Source: Streptomyces sp. TN58
GTDB taxonomy: Bacteria > Actinomycetota > Actinomycetes > Streptomycetales > Streptomycetaceae
Direction of reading: 5' to 3'
NCBI RefSeq assembly: GCF_001941845.1
Contig: NZ_CP018870.1
Coordinates: 5,276,001-5,340,000 of the forward strand
Length of the DNA: 64,000 nucleotides
Shown: positions 35,548-46,744 of the stretch, piece by piece
Position numbering within the stretch: the stretch's first letter is position 1
Layout of the letters: each line of letters begins with the position of its first letter
Position numbers and translations under genes: made by a program
Notes under the pieces: generated by a model
Seen by the model: only the letters and a program-made list of their open reading frames with translations
Told to the model about the DNA's origin: nothing
Database searches by the model: none

Positions 35548-35661
35548 CCCGAGCCCCCACCCGTACGAGGTGGCAGAATCGAGGGGAGTCGTTCGTACGA
35601 CACGGCGAAAAGCGTCGGCGGCTCCTCCACCGCTCCCTCCCGCTAAGGCCCCTGGTAACCA

Positions 35662-37239
35662 ATGCCGCTGACCCTCGCCTCCCTCGTCCAGCACTCGGCG
35701 CTCAAGCTCAGCGTCCGGGCGGGCGAGAGCCGCCTGGACACCCCCGTGCGCTGGGCCCACGTCAGCGAGCTGGCCGACCCCGTCCCCTACATGGAGGGCG
35801 GGGAACTGCTGCTGATCACCGCCATGAAGCTGGACGCCGACGACCCGCAGGAGATGCGCCGCTATGTACGCCGCCTCGCCGCGGCCGGAGTGGTCGGCAT
35901 CGGCTTCGCGATCGGCGTCAACTACGAGGCGGTCCCCGAGGCGCTGGTCGAAGCGGCACGGTCCGAGGACATGCCCCTCCTGGAGGTGCCGCGCCGGACA
36001 CCCTTCCTCGCGATCAGCAAGGCCGTCTCCGCCGCACTCGCGGCGGACCAGTACCGGGCGGTCACCGCCGGCTTCGAGGCACAGCGCGAGCTGACGCGCG
36101 CCGCGCTCTCCGCCGACGGCCCCGCCGAGCTGCTGGCGAAGCTCGCCGCCCACGTGCACGGCTGGGCGGCGCTCTACGACACCTCCGGCGCGGTCGTGGC
36201 GGCCGCACCCGACTGGGCCGCCCGCCGCGCCGCCCGGCTGACCCCCGACGTGGAGCGGCTGCGGGAGCGGCCGGCGCCCGCGAGCGCCGTCGTCGGAGGC
36301 TCCGAGGACCGCGTCGAGCTGCAGTCCCTGGGCACCGGACGGCGGGCGCGCGGCGCGCTCGCCGTCGGCACGGGGGCCCCGCTGGGCACGGCCGAGCGGT
36401 ACGCCGTCCACTCCGCGGTGGCACTGCTGACGCTCACCACCGAGCGGTCGCGCTCGCTGCACGACGCCGAGTCCCGGCTGGGGGCGGCGGTGCTGCGGAT
36501 GCTGCTGGCGGGGGAGCCGGACCACGCCCGGGCCGTGGCCGGGGATCTGTACGGATCGCTGCTGGACGCGCCGTTCCGGCTGGTCGTGGCCGAGCCGGCG
36601 CTCGCGGGGACGGAGCAGCCCGAAGGGCTGGCGCTGCTGGCCGACACCGTGGAATCGGCGGCCGCCCGCACGGGGGAGGCCCTGCTGGTGGTCCCGGAGC
36701 CGGGCCGGCTCGTGGTCTTGGCCTGCGACGCCGGCGCGGCCGTGCAGGCCTGCACGGACCACGCCGAAGCCCTGGAGGCCCGGCGCGGACGGGACGCGGC
36801 CGGCCCCGAGCCCGACGAGCTGGTGGTCGGACTGTCCGCGCCCGCCGGGCCCGGCGGTGTCGCGGCCGCCCTCAAGCAGGCCGACCAGGCCCTCGCCGTG
36901 GCCCGCCGGCGCGGCCGCCCGATGGTCGAGCACGAGGACATGGCGGTGGGATCGGTCCTGCCGCTGCTCGCCGACGACGCCGTACGGGCCTTCGCGGACG
37001 GCACCCTGCGCGCGCTGCGGGAGCACGACGCGACGGGCCGCGGCGACCTGGTGGCCTCCCTGCAGGCCTGGCTCTCCCGCCACGGCCAGTGGGACGCCGC
37101 CGCCGCCGACCTCGGCGTGCACCGGCACACCCTGCGCTACCGGATGAAGCGGGTCGAGGAGATCCTGGGCCGCTCCCTGGAGGACCCCGACGTCCGCATG
37201 GAGCTGTGGCTCGCCCTCAAGGCCACCACCACCCCGTAG
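35662..37239 (+). CDS. PucR-family transcriptional regulator
   Basis: A 525-residue regulator. The N-terminal PucR domain (residues about 10-130) contains YMEGGELLLITAMKL. A central region (about 180-400) follows. The C-terminal PucR helix-turn-helix (about 460-520) reads HGQWDAAAADLGVHRHTLRYR. Members respond to purines or amino compounds, and some control GABA or alanine catabolism. It lies between the ATPase gene and an aldehyde dehydrogenase gene, with gabT close by. A CGGACAAA motif is found in both the gabT and the dehydrogenase promoter regions, so it probably controls those two. Confidence 0.9.
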   Translation: MPLTLASLVQHSALKLSVRAGESRLDTPVRWAHVSELADPVPYMEGGELLLITAMKLDADDPQEMRRYVRRLAAAGVVGIGFAIGVNYEAVPEALVEAARSEDMPLLEVPRRTPFLAISKAVSAALAADQYRAVTAGFEAQRELTRAALSADGPAELLAKLAAHVHGWAALYDTSGAVVAAAPDWAARRAARLTPDVERLRERPAPASAVVGGSEDRVELQSLGTGRRARGALAVGTGAPLGTAERYAVHSAVALLTLTTERSRSLHDAESRLGAAVLRMLLAGEPDHARAVAGDLYGSLLDAPFRLVVAEPALAGTEQPEGLALLADTVESAAARTGEALLVVPEPGRLVVLACDAGAAVQACTDHAEALEARRGRDAAGPEPDELVVGLSAPAGPGGVAAALKQADQALAVARRRGRPMVEHEDMAVGSVLPLLADDAVRAFADGTLRALREHDATGRGDLVASLQAWLSRHGQWDAAAADLGVHRHTLRYRMKRVEEILGRSLEDPDVRMELWLALKATTTP

Positions 37240-37377
37240 ACCCCGGCACCCGACAGTGACAAACCGGCGCGACCCCGGCGGCGCGTACTACACCCCGGAC
37301 AAACGCCGAATCCCCCGGGGAGTCCTACGGTGGAGGGGTCAGGACCCACCGCACACTTCCGAAGGGCCGGGATTCGC

Positions 37378-38823
37378 ATGACTTCCACCCACGCCTTCTG
37401 GCTCGCCGGCCGCCAGGCCACCGGCGAGGACAGCTTCGACGTCCACTCCCCGTGGGACGGCCGACTGGTCGGCACGGTCAGCGTGCCCACCGACGAGCAG
37501 GTCGAAGAGGCCGTGGCCGCGGCGTACGCCGTGACGGCGGAGTTCTCCGCGACCCCCGCCCACGTACGGGCCGCCGCCCTGGACCACGTGTCCAAGCGGC
37601 TCGTCGAGCGCACCGAGGAGATCGCCCAGCTGATCTCCGCCGAGAACGGCAAGCCCGTCAAGTGGGCCCGCGGCGAGGTCGGCCGCGCGGTGTCCGTGTT
37701 CCGCTTCGCCGCGGAGGAGGCCCGCCGCTTCAACGGCGGCGAGGCCCAGCGCCTGGACACCGACGCCGGCGGCGTCGGCCGTCTCGCGCTGACCCGCCGC
37801 TTCGTCAAGGGCCCGGTCCTCGGCATCGCGCCGTTCAACTTCCCGCTGAACCTGTGCGCCCACAAGGTGGCCCCGGCCATCGCCGTCGGCGCGCCGATCA
37901 TCCTCAAGCCGGCCCCCGCCACCCCGCTGTCCGGCCTGATCCTGGGCGAGCTGCTGGCCGAGACCGACCTCCCGGCCGGCTCCTGGTCGGTCCTGCCGGT
38001 CGCGAACGACAAGATGCCCGCCCTGGTCAAGGACGAGCGCCTCCCCGTCATCTCCTTCACCGGCTCCGACACCGTCGGCTACGCCATCCAGCAGTCGGTG
38101 CCCCACAAGCACTGCACCCTGGAGCTCGGCGGCAATGCCGCGGCCGTCGTCCTGGACGACTGGTCCTCCGAGGCCGACCTCGACTGGGCCGCGACCCGCA
38201 TCGCGACCTTCTCGAACTACCAGGCCGGCCAGTCCTGCATCTCCGTGCAGCGCGTGATCGCCGACGCCTCCGTCTACGACCGCCTCGTCGAGAAGGTCGT
38301 CGCGAAGGTCCAGGCGCAGGTCACCGGCGACCCGAACGACGACGCCACCGACGTCGGCCCGCTCGTCTCCCAGGCCGCCGCCGAGCGCGTAGAGTCCTGG
38401 GTCGACGAGGCCGTGTCCGCCGGCGCCAAGCTGCTCACCGGCGGCAAGCGCGAGGGCGCCTCGTACGAGCCGACCGTCCTGGCGAACGTGCCCGAGGGCG
38501 TCAAGCTCGCCACCGAGGAGGTCTTCGGCCCGGTCCTGACCCTCCTGCGGGTCGAGAACACCGACGAGGCCTTCGCCGCGGTGAACGACTCCAAGTTCGG
38601 CCTGCAGGCCGGCGTCTTCACCCGCAACGTCCAGACCGCGTTCCGCGCCCACCGCGAGCTGGAGGTCGGCGGCGTGATCATCGGCGACGCGCCGTCCTAC
38701 CGCGCCGACCAGATGCCCTACGGCGGCGTCAAGCAGTCCGGTGTGGGCCGCGAGGGCGTCCGCTACGCGATGGACGACTACACCTACGAGCGGGTCCTGG
38801 TCCTGACCGGCCTCGACATCTGA
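37378..38823 (+). CDS. Aldehyde dehydrogenase (succinate-semialdehyde-type role likely)
   Basis: A 481-residue aldehyde dehydrogenase: SFTGSDTVGYAIQ for the cofactor, HCTLELGGNAAAVVLD with the general base, and NYQAGQSCISVQRV with the nucleophile Cys. The C-terminus PYGGVKQSGVGREG is typical of the family. It is less like the other two dehydrogenases of the window (ELGGNA instead of ELGGKA). Position next to PucR and gabT suggests it completes GABA breakdown by oxidising succinate semialdehyde, though close relatives act on glyceraldehyde-3-phosphate or phosphonoacetaldehyde. The ATG at 37378 follows GAAGGG. A canonical terminator follows. Confidence 0.88.
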   Translation: MTSTHAFWLAGRQATGEDSFDVHSPWDGRLVGTVSVPTDEQVEEAVAAAYAVTAEFSATPAHVRAAALDHVSKRLVERTEEIAQLISAENGKPVKWARGEVGRAVSVFRFAAEEARRFNGGEAQRLDTDAGGVGRLALTRRFVKGPVLGIAPFNFPLNLCAHKVAPAIAVGAPIILKPAPATPLSGLILGELLAETDLPAGSWSVLPVANDKMPALVKDERLPVISFTGSDTVGYAIQQSVPHKHCTLELGGNAAAVVLDDWSSEADLDWAATRIATFSNYQAGQSCISVQRVIADASVYDRLVEKVVAKVQAQVTGDPNDDATDVGPLVSQAAAERVESWVDEAVSAGAKLLTGGKREGASYEPTVLANVPEGVKLATEEVFGPVLTLLRVENTDEAFAAVNDSKFGLQAGVFTRNVQTAFRAHRELEVGGVIIGDAPSYRADQMPYGGVKQSGVGREGVRYAMDDYTYERVLVLTGLDI

Positions 38824-38843
38824 TCTCGTACGGCCGAAGAGCC

Positions 38844-38890
38844 GACGGCCGGAGCCCACTGTGCGGGGGCTCCGGCCGTCCCCCTTTTTT
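38844..38890 (+). terminator. Canonical intrinsic terminator after aldehyde dehydrogenase
   Basis: A 14-bp stem pairs 38844-38857 with 38867-38880 (GACGGCCGGAGCCC and its complement) and is followed by CCCC and six T residues. It starts 21 bases after the stop codon. Confidence 0.92.
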
Positions 38891-38911
38891 CAGGGCTCGG
38901 TTCGCCTCCGG

Positions 38912-39316
38912 GGCGCCGGTGCCGGCTCCAGGACGCCGTACGTCCTCGGAACCGCTCGTTCCTCGCGGTTCCTGCGGGCGCTCGGCGTCCTTCGCCGGCG
39001 CGCCCCTTCGGCTCACTCGCCTGGGCGAAGCCGCGCTCGGCCGGGCCGGCGCCGGTGCCGGCTCCAGGACGCCGTACGTCCTTGGGACCGCTCGTTCCTC
39101 GCGGTTCCTGCGGGCGCTCGGCGTCCTTCGCCGGCGCGCCCCTTCGGCTCACTCGCCTGGGCGAAGCCGCGCTCGGCCGGGCCGGCGCCGGTGCCGGCTC
39201 CAGGACGCCGTACGTCCTTGGGACCGCTCGTTCCTCGCGGTTCCTGCGGGCGCTCGGCGTCCTTCGCCGGCGCGCCCCTTCGGCTCACTCGCCTGGGCGA
39301 AGCCGCGCGGCCGGGC
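38912..39316. repeat. Three tandem copies of a 136-bp repeat
   Basis: Copies begin at 38912, 39048 and 39184, exactly 136 bp apart; the third has a four-base deletion near its end (about 39309). Each begins GGCGCCGGTGCCGGC and contains a small GGACG/CGTCC hairpin. Copies differ by only a few bases. Open frames run through the array on both strands but look like repeat-driven artefacts. The whole gap 38824-39435 contains this array, the terminator before it, and two small hairpins after it (39387-39401 is CCGGCC-AGTA-GGCCGG). No gene is supported in it. Confidence 0.92.
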
Positions 39317-39435
39317 CGGATTTCCCTCGCTCGGACGGCCCGGCTTTTCCCGGCGGGCCGGAGAGGGTACGACTCACAGGTAGCACCGGCCAGTAGGCCG
39401 GCACCACCGACTCCGGCGGCGAGGTGAGTCCCCGC

Positions 39436-41394
39436 ATGTCCGCAACACAGCCCGTACAGCCCAGCGGCACACAGCCCAAGGTGACCGAGCGCGAGGCACG
39501 ACAGGTCGCGGAAGCGGCCCGGGAACAGGACTGGCGCAAACCCAGTTTCGCCAAGGAGCTCTTCCTGGGACGGTTCAGGCTCGACCTGATCCACCCCCAC
39601 CCGCTCCCCACCGACGAGGACGTCCGCCGCGGGGAGGCCTTCCTCGCCCGGCTGCGCGAGTTCTGCGAGACCCGAATCGACGGCGCCCGCATCGAACGCG
39701 AGGCGAAGATCCCCGACGAGACCGTGCGCGGGCTCAAGGAGCTCGGCGCCCTCGGGATGAAGATCGACCCCAAGTACGGGGGCCTCGGCCTCACCCAGGT
39801 CTACTACAACAAGGCCCTCGCCCTCGTCGGCTCGGTCAGCCCGGCCATCGGAGCCCTGCTCTCCGCCCACCAGTCGATCGGCGTGCCCCAGCCGCTGAAG
39901 ATGTTCGGCACCCAGGCCCAGAAGGACGCCTACCTGCCGCGCTGCGCCAGCACCGCCATCAGCGCCTTCCTGCTCACCGAACCCGACGTGGGCTCCGACC
40001 CGGCCCGCCTGGCCACCACGGCCGTCCCGGACGGCGACGACGCCTACATCCTCGACGGCGTGAAGCTGTGGACCACCAACGGGGTCGTCGCCGACCTGCT
40101 CGTGGTCATGGCCCGGGTGCCCAGATCGGAGAACCACCGAGGCGGGATCACCGCCTTCGTCGTCGAGGCCGACTCGCCCGGCATCACCGTCGAGCACCGC
40201 AACGCCTTCATGGGCCTGCGCGGCCTGGAGAACGGCGTCACCCGCTTCCACCAGGTGCGGGTCCCCGCCGACCAGCGCATCGGCGCCGAGGGCGCCGGCC
40301 TGAAGATCGCCCTCACCACGCTCAACACCGGCCGGCTCTCCCTGCCCGCCATGTGCGTCGGCGCCGGCAAGTGGTGCCTGAAGATCGCCCGCGAATGGTC
40401 CGGCGTACGCGAGCAGTGGGGCAGGCCGGTCGCCCGGCACGAGGCGGTCGGCGCCAAGATCTCCTTCATCGCCGCCACCACCTTCGCCCTCGAAGCCGTC
40501 GTCGACCTCGCCTCCCAGATGGCCGACGAGGACCGCAACGACATCCGCATCGAAGCCGCCCTCGCCAAGCTCTACGGCTCCGAGATGGCCTGCCTGATGG
40601 CCGACGAACTGGTCCAGATCCGCGGCGGAAGGGGCTTCGAGACCGCCGAGTCCCTGGCCGCCCGCGGCGAGCGCGCCGTCCCCGCCGAGCAGATGCTCCG
40701 CGACCTGCGCATCAACCGGATCTTCGAGGGATCCACCGAGATCATGCACCTGCTGATCGCCCGCGAGGCAGTCGACGCCCACCTGTCGGTGGCCGGCGAC
40801 CTCATCGACCCCGACAAGGACCTCGGCGACAAGGCCAGGGCCGGCGCCCGCGCCGCCGGGTTCTACGCCCGCTGGCTGCCCAAGCTGGCCACCGGCCCCG
40901 GCCAGGTCCCCGGCACCTACCGGGCCTTCCACCCCGGCGGCCACCCCGACCTCTCCACCCACCTGCGCTATGTGGAGCGCAGCGCCCGCAAACTCGCCCG
41001 GTCCACCTTCTACGCGATGTCCCGCTGGCAGGGCCGCATGGAGACCAAGCAGGGCTTCCTCGGCCGGATCGTCGACATCGGCGCCGAACTCTTCGCGATG
41101 AGCGCGGCCTGCGTCCGAGCCGAGCACCTGCGCGCCTCGGGACAGCACGGCCGGGAGGCCTACCAGCTCGCCGACGCCTTCTGCGAGCAGTCCCGGCTGC
41201 GCGTGGAAGAGCTCTTCGGGCGGCTCTGGTCCAACACCGACGACCTCGACCGCAAGGTGGTCGCCGGCGTCCTGTCCGGGACCTACACCTGGCTGGAGGA
41301 GGGCGTCCTCGACCCGTCGGGCGACGGCCCCTGGATCGCGGACGCCGCCCCTGGCGCCTCGACCCGGAAAAACGTGCACCGCCCCATCCGCTGA
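39436..41394 (+). CDS. Acyl-CoA dehydrogenase, very-long-chain type
   Basis: A 652-residue flavoenzyme, longer than the usual 380-400 residues because of a C-terminal helical extension, as in VLCAD/ACAD9-type enzymes. FAD and substrate segments: SAFLLTEPDVGSDPARL near residue 180, LWTTNG, and RINRIFEGSTEIMHLLIA near residue 430, with the Glu of FEGSTEI in the usual catalytic position. The ATG at 39436 follows GAGGTG; an in-frame GTG lies at 39424. The first step of beta-oxidation of long fatty acyl-CoA is the likely role. Confidence 0.9.
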   Translation: MSATQPVQPSGTQPKVTEREARQVAEAAREQDWRKPSFAKELFLGRFRLDLIHPHPLPTDEDVRRGEAFLARLREFCETRIDGARIEREAKIPDETVRGLKELGALGMKIDPKYGGLGLTQVYYNKALALVGSVSPAIGALLSAHQSIGVPQPLKMFGTQAQKDAYLPRCASTAISAFLLTEPDVGSDPARLATTAVPDGDDAYILDGVKLWTTNGVVADLLVVMARVPRSENHRGGITAFVVEADSPGITVEHRNAFMGLRGLENGVTRFHQVRVPADQRIGAEGAGLKIALTTLNTGRLSLPAMCVGAGKWCLKIAREWSGVREQWGRPVARHEAVGAKISFIAATTFALEAVVDLASQMADEDRNDIRIEAALAKLYGSEMACLMADELVQIRGGRGFETAESLAARGERAVPAEQMLRDLRINRIFEGSTEIMHLLIAREAVDAHLSVAGDLIDPDKDLGDKARAGARAAGFYARWLPKLATGPGQVPGTYRAFHPGGHPDLSTHLRYVERSARKLARSTFYAMSRWQGRMETKQGFLGRIVDIGAELFAMSAACVRAEHLRASGQHGREAYQLADAFCEQSRLRVEELFGRLWSNTDDLDRKVVAGVLSGTYTWLEEGVLDPSGDGPWIADAAPGASTRKNVHRPIR

Positions 41395-41490
41395 CCTGCG
41401 ATCATCGCCGCACGTCGGACAGACGTACGAGGATGAGTACGCGTGCGGACCCGGCACGCGTACGAGCACAGCGCGAGGCGGACGAGAACG

Positions 41491-42816
41491 ATGCCGACGG
41501 CCGAGCAGGACCGCACCAGCCGACGGCTGGCCTGGTGCGTGGCGCACCTGCTGCGCCACGCACCGGACCACGTCGTCGTCGACATGACCCGCCGGCTCGA
41601 CCGGCCCACCCTGAAGTACCTCTGCCGCGACGAATGGCTGGCGGCCTCCACCGTCACCCTGCTCCTGCGCCACGGGAACGCCGCCGACCGCGGCTACATC
41701 GCCCGCAACCCCCGCGTCGTGGGCCGGCCCCTGCCCGGCCTGCCCGGACCCGCCCGCTACGCCCGCCGCCGCACACCGCCGGAACTCCTGCCCGTGCTCC
41801 GCGCCGAACTCGGCCGCGACCCCGAAGCGCAACCCCTCACCACCGCCGAACTGGCCGGCCTGCTGCGCCGCCACGGCCGCCGCGGACCACGCGTACCCCT
41901 GGACATCCTGGCGCTGCCCCACGAACTCGACCCGGAACAGCTGATCGCCGAGCACTCCCGGCTGCCCCTGCCGGCCGGCTCCGTCGAGGCGGTGCTGCTC
42001 GTCGCCGACCTGCCACCGCGGACCGCCGGCCGGCTGCTCGCCACCGCCGCCCCGGCGGACGACCGCTCCTGGCACCGGCCCGCCGTACGCGCCGTACGCA
42101 TGGGCCGCCTCACCCACGAGGAACTCGTCACCCACCTCGCCCCCGCCCGACACACCCTGCTCCTCGGCCACCTCCCCGCCCGCCGCTCCCTGCGCTGGAC
42201 CCTGCCCGAACAGGCCGGCATGCAGACCGCGGTGATACGGGCCCTGCGCCCGCTGGGGGACGACCCGCGGCTGTGGGCGGAACTCCTGCGGCACGCCCCC
42301 GGCCACCCCGGGCCGCTGCCCGCACTGGTGGCGGGAATCACCGACGGGACCCTGCCCGAACCGGACGGGGCGGGTGAAGCGGACCCCGCACTCACCCGGG
42401 CCGTACGCCACCTGGTGCCCACGGCCGCCCAACCCACCGGCGACGTGGAACGCGAACTGGCCCTCGCGAGCCTCGCCGTGCCCATGGAAAGCGTCGAGGA
42501 GGACATCCGCTGGGTCCGCGACTGCCTCGACCGCGGCCTGCTCACCGGCGTCGACGTGATCCGCCACAAGCTCCCCGCCTGCTGGGCCCTGGACGAGGAC
42601 CACTGGCTCGGCGACGTGGACCACCCCGACCGGCACGACCACCCCGGCGCCGTCCTCGCCGCCCACGCGGAGGCGTACCGGCTGCTCACCGTCGCCCTCG
42701 GCGACGACCCGCAGGCCTGGTGGCGGACCGCCCGCACGCTCCCCGACTTCGCCGGAACGCTCCCGCACCTCCTCCTGCGGGTCACGGAAGGGGGCTCCGT
42801 GTCAGGCCGCCCCTGA
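41491..42816 (+). CDS. Uncharacterised actinobacterial protein, helical-repeat type
   Basis: A 441-residue Leu/Ala/Arg-rich soluble protein with repeated amphipathic helices (for example RRLAWCVAHLLRHAP, LLLRHGNAADRGYIARNP). The second phrase resembles units of HEAT- or leucine-rich variant repeats used for protein binding. No enzyme motif is seen. It begins at an ATG (41491); an in-frame GTG at 41443 would extend it by 16 residues. It follows the acyl-CoA dehydrogenase and precedes dxr by 21 bases, so it may share a transcript with one of them. Confidence 0.7.
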   Translation: MPTAEQDRTSRRLAWCVAHLLRHAPDHVVVDMTRRLDRPTLKYLCRDEWLAASTVTLLLRHGNAADRGYIARNPRVVGRPLPGLPGPARYARRRTPPELLPVLRAELGRDPEAQPLTTAELAGLLRRHGRRGPRVPLDILALPHELDPEQLIAEHSRLPLPAGSVEAVLLVADLPPRTAGRLLATAAPADDRSWHRPAVRAVRMGRLTHEELVTHLAPARHTLLLGHLPARRSLRWTLPEQAGMQTAVIRALRPLGDDPRLWAELLRHAPGHPGPLPALVAGITDGTLPEPDGAGEADPALTRAVRHLVPTAAQPTGDVERELALASLAVPMESVEEDIRWVRDCLDRGLLTGVDVIRHKLPACWALDEDHWLGDVDHPDRHDHPGAVLAAHAEAYRLLTVALGDDPQAWWRTARTLPDFAGTLPHLLLRVTEGGSVSGRP

Positions 42817-42837
42817 CGAGCGGCAACAATGGGGGGC

Positions 42838-44091
42838 ATGAGCGACCGTCCAGCCCCCCTCGCCGACCCGCACCTCCTCTTCGACGCCGCGGCCGGCCGC
42901 CGGGACATCGTGATCCTCGGGTCCACCGGCTCCATCGGCACCCAGGCCATCGACCTGGCCCTGCGCAACCCGGACCGCTTCCGGGTCACCGCACTGTCCG
43001 CCGCCGGCGGCCGGGTGGCGCTGCTGGCCGAGCAGGCCCGGCTGCTGCGCGTCGAGAAGGTCGCCGTCGCCCGCGAGGACGCCGTACCGGCCCTGAAAGA
43101 GGCGCTGAGCGCCCAGTACGGTCCGGGCGAGGCGCTGCCCGAGATCCTCGCCGGGCCGGACGCCGCGACCGAGATCGCCGCCTCCGCGTGCCACACCGTC
43201 CTCAACGGCATCACCGGATCCATCGGCCTCGCGCCGACCCTCGCCGCCCTGCGGGCCGGCCGGACCCTGGCCCTGGCCAACAAGGAGTCGCTGATCGTCG
43301 GCGGTCCCCTGGTCAAGGCCCTGGCGCAGCCCGGCCAGATCATCCCCGTGGACTCCGAGCACGCCGCGCTCTTCCAGGCACTGGCCGCCGGTACCCGCGC
43401 CGACGTGCGCAAGCTCGTCGTGACCGCCTCCGGCGGACCCTTCCGCGGCCGCACCCGCGCCGAACTGGCGAAGGTCACCGTCCAGGACGCGCTCGCGCAC
43501 CCGACCTGGGCCATGGGACCGGTGATCACCGTCAACTCGGCGACCCTGGTCAACAAGGGTCTGGAGGTCATCGAGGCGCACCTCCTCTACGACATCCCGT
43601 TCGAGCAGATCGAGGTCGTGGTCCACCCGCAGTCGTACGTGCACTCGATGGTGGAGTTCACCGACGGCTCCACCCTCGCCCAGGCCACCCCGCCCGACAT
43701 GCGCGGCCCCATCGCCATCGGCCTCGGCTGGCCCCAGCGCATCCCCGACGCGGCCCCCGCCTTCGACTGGACCAAGGCCTCCACCTGGGAGTTCTTCCCG
43801 CTGGACACCGAGGCCTTCCCCGCCGTCGGCATCGCCCGGCACGTGGGCGCCCTCGGCGGCACCGCACCCGCCGTCTTCAACGCGGCGAACGAGGAGTGCG
43901 TAGAGGCGTTCCTGGCCGGTCGGCTGCCGTTCACAGCAATCATGGATACGGTCTCTGCCGTGGTCGATGAGCACGGGACGCCGGAGTCGGGAACCTCCCT
44001 GACCGTCCAGGACGTCCTCGAAGCAGAGGCCTGGGCCAGGGCCCGGGCGCGGGAGATGGCGGCACGGGCCGCCGCGGAGGCGCGCGCATGA
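42838..44091 (+). CDS. dxr: 1-deoxy-D-xylulose-5-phosphate reductoisomerase
   Basis: A 417-residue enzyme of the MEP pathway to isoprenoid precursors. The NADPH fold is [15 protein letters not shown] near residue 26. Metal and substrate residues are in [17 protein letters not shown] and [23 protein letters not shown] is the family hallmark. It makes 2-C-methylerythritol 4-phosphate. The start ATG at 42838 is seven bases after an AACAAT hexamer, so a leaderless mRNA is possible; an ATG at 42829 is also in frame. It overlaps rseP by four bases, and ispG of the same pathway is two genes downstream. Confidence 0.95.
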   Translation: MSDRPAPLADPHLLFDAAAGRRDIVILGSTGSIGTQAIDLALRNPDRFRVTALSAAGGRVALLAEQARLLRVEKVAVAREDAVPALKEALSAQYGPGEALPEILAGPDAATEIAASACHTVLNGITGSIGLAPTLAALRAGRTLALANKESLIVGGPLVKALAQPGQIIPVDSEHAALFQALAAGTRADVRKLVVTASGGPFRGRTRAELAKVTVQDALAHPTWAMGPVITVNSATLVNKGLEVIEAHLLYDIPFEQIEVVVHPQSYVHSMVEFTDGSTLAQATPPDMRGPIAIGLGWPQRIPDAAPAFDWTKASTWEFFPLDTEAFPAVGIARHVGALGGTAPAVFNAANEECVEAFLAGRLPFTAIMDTVSAVVDEHGTPESGTSLTVQDVLEAEAWARARAREMAARAAAEARA

Positions 44092-45389
44092 CACTTCTGA
44101 TGACGGTGCTCGGAATCGTGATCTTCGCGGTCGGCCTGCTGGTCTCCATCGCGTGGCACGAACTGGGGCACCTCTCCACGGCCAAGCTCTTCGGCATCCG
44201 CGTGCCGCAGTACATGGTGGGCTTCGGCCCGACCATCTGGTCGCGGATGAGGGGCGAGACCGAGTACGGGATCAAGGCCATCCCCATGGGCGGCTACATC
44301 CGCATGATCGGGATGTTCCCGCCCGGCGAGGACGGCAAGGTCACCGCCCGGTCCACCTCGCCGTTCCGGTCGATGATCGAGGACGCCCGCTCGGCGGCGT
44401 ACGAGGAGCTCCAGCCCGGCGACGAGACCCGGCTGTTCTATACGCGCAAGCCGTGGAAGCGCGTGATCGTGATGTTCGCCGGGCCGTTCATGAACCTCGT
44501 CCTGGCCGTGGCGATCTTCCTCACCACCCTGATGACCTTCGGGCTGAACACCCAGACCACCTCGGTCGCCACCGTCTCGGACTGCGTCATCCAGCAGAGC
44601 GAGAAGCGCGACAAGTGCCGGCCCGAGGACCCGGCCGCACCCGCCAGGGCGGCGGGCCTGAAGGCAGGCGACAAGATCGTCGCCTTCAACGGCCGCCCGG
44701 TCGACGACTGGTCCGCCCTCCAGAAGGACATCCGCGCCACCGTCGGCGCCGCCACGATCACCGTGGTCCGGGCCGGCGAGCGCGTCGACCTCAAGGCGAA
44801 CCTGATCGAGAACAAGGTCGCCAAGACCGACGGCAACGGAAGGTACGTCAAGGACGAGTACGTCACCGCCGGCTTCCTCGGCTTCGCACCCGCCTCCGGC
44901 TACGTACCGCAGTCCTTCGGCCAGTCCGTCGAGCGCATGGGCGAGATGATGGAGGCCGGCGTACAGTCGCTCGTCGCCCTGCCCTCCAAGGTCCCCGACC
45001 TGTGGAACGCGGCCTTCAACGGCGCCGAACGCAAGCAGGACAGTCCGATGGGCGTCGTCGGCGCCGCACGCGTCAGCGGTGAGATCTTCACCCTCGACAT
45101 CCCCGCCCAGCACCAGCTCGTCTTCTTCCTCAACCTGCTGGCCGGCTTCAACCTCTCGCTGTTCCTCTTCAACATGCTGCCGCTGCTCCCCCTCGACGGC
45201 GGGCACATCGCCGGAGCCCTCTGGGAGTCCCTCCGGCGAGGCGTCGCACGCATCTTCCGCCGCCCCGACCCCGGCCCGTTCGACGTGGCGAAGCTGATGC
45301 CCGTCGCCTACGTGGTCGCAGGCCTGTTCATCTGCTTCACCCTGCTGGTGATGGTCGCGGACGTGGTGAACCCGATCAAGATCACCTAG
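44088..45389 (+). CDS. rseP: RseP-family site-2 zinc metalloprotease
   Basis: A 433-residue intramembrane protease. The zinc site HELGH is at residues 24-28 in the first membrane helix. A single PDZ domain lies at about 175-250 ([17 protein letters not shown]). The third metal ligand is in [12 protein letters not shown] near residue 365. Members cut anti-sigma factors and signal peptides within the membrane. The ATG overlaps the dxr stop (ATGA), implying coupling; this order with dxr and ispG is common in actinobacteria. Confidence 0.93.
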   Translation: MTLLMTVLGIVIFAVGLLVSIAWHELGHLSTAKLFGIRVPQYMVGFGPTIWSRMRGETEYGIKAIPMGGYIRMIGMFPPGEDGKVTARSTSPFRSMIEDARSAAYEELQPGDETRLFYTRKPWKRVIVMFAGPFMNLVLAVAIFLTTLMTFGLNTQTTSVATVSDCVIQQSEKRDKCRPEDPAAPARAAGLKAGDKIVAFNGRPVDDWSALQKDIRATVGAATITVVRAGERVDLKANLIENKVAKTDGNGRYVKDEYVTAGFLGFAPASGYVPQSFGQSVERMGEMMEAGVQSLVALPSKVPDLWNAAFNGAERKQDSPMGVVGAARVSGEIFTLDIPAQHQLVFFLNLLAGFNLSLFLFNMLPLLPLDGGHIAGALWESLRRGVARIFRRPDPGPFDVAKLMPVAYVVAGLFICFTLLVMVADVVNPIKIT

Positions 45390-45416
45390 CCCGCGGGGGC
45401 GTACCCGGGTCGTACC

Positions 45417-45445
45417 GGAGCCGGGCACGGATCGTGCCCGGCTCC
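45417..45445 (+). terminator. Hairpin between rseP and ispG
   Basis: A 13-bp perfect stem (45417-45429 with 45433-45445) around a GAT loop, 28 bases after the rseP stop. No T-run follows. A TAATCT hexamer at 45499-45504 is a candidate -10 box for ispG downstream, so this hairpin may separate two units. Confidence 0.6.
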
Positions 45446-45563
45446 CTACGTTCGGGTGGCGCACCCCCTCGGATGCACGGCACGCCCCTGGGTTGGCGTA
45501 ATCTCGAAGCCTGGAGCCCGCCGATCTCGGGACCTTGATCCACACCTTGGGGTTGCACAGCAG

Positions 45564-46721
<1,158 letters not shown>

Positions 46722-46744
46722 CTTTCTTCAGGCTCGGCTCGCCT

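Noticed and set aside
38912..39316. CRISPR array or coding repeat
   Set aside because: Unit of 136 bp without spacers, no cas genes, and open frames only because of composition.
39013..42768. A 1251-codon open frame antisense to the acyl-CoA dehydrogenase
   Set aside because: Low-complexity Gly/Ala/Val-rich translation with no recognisable motif, opposite a well-supported enzyme.
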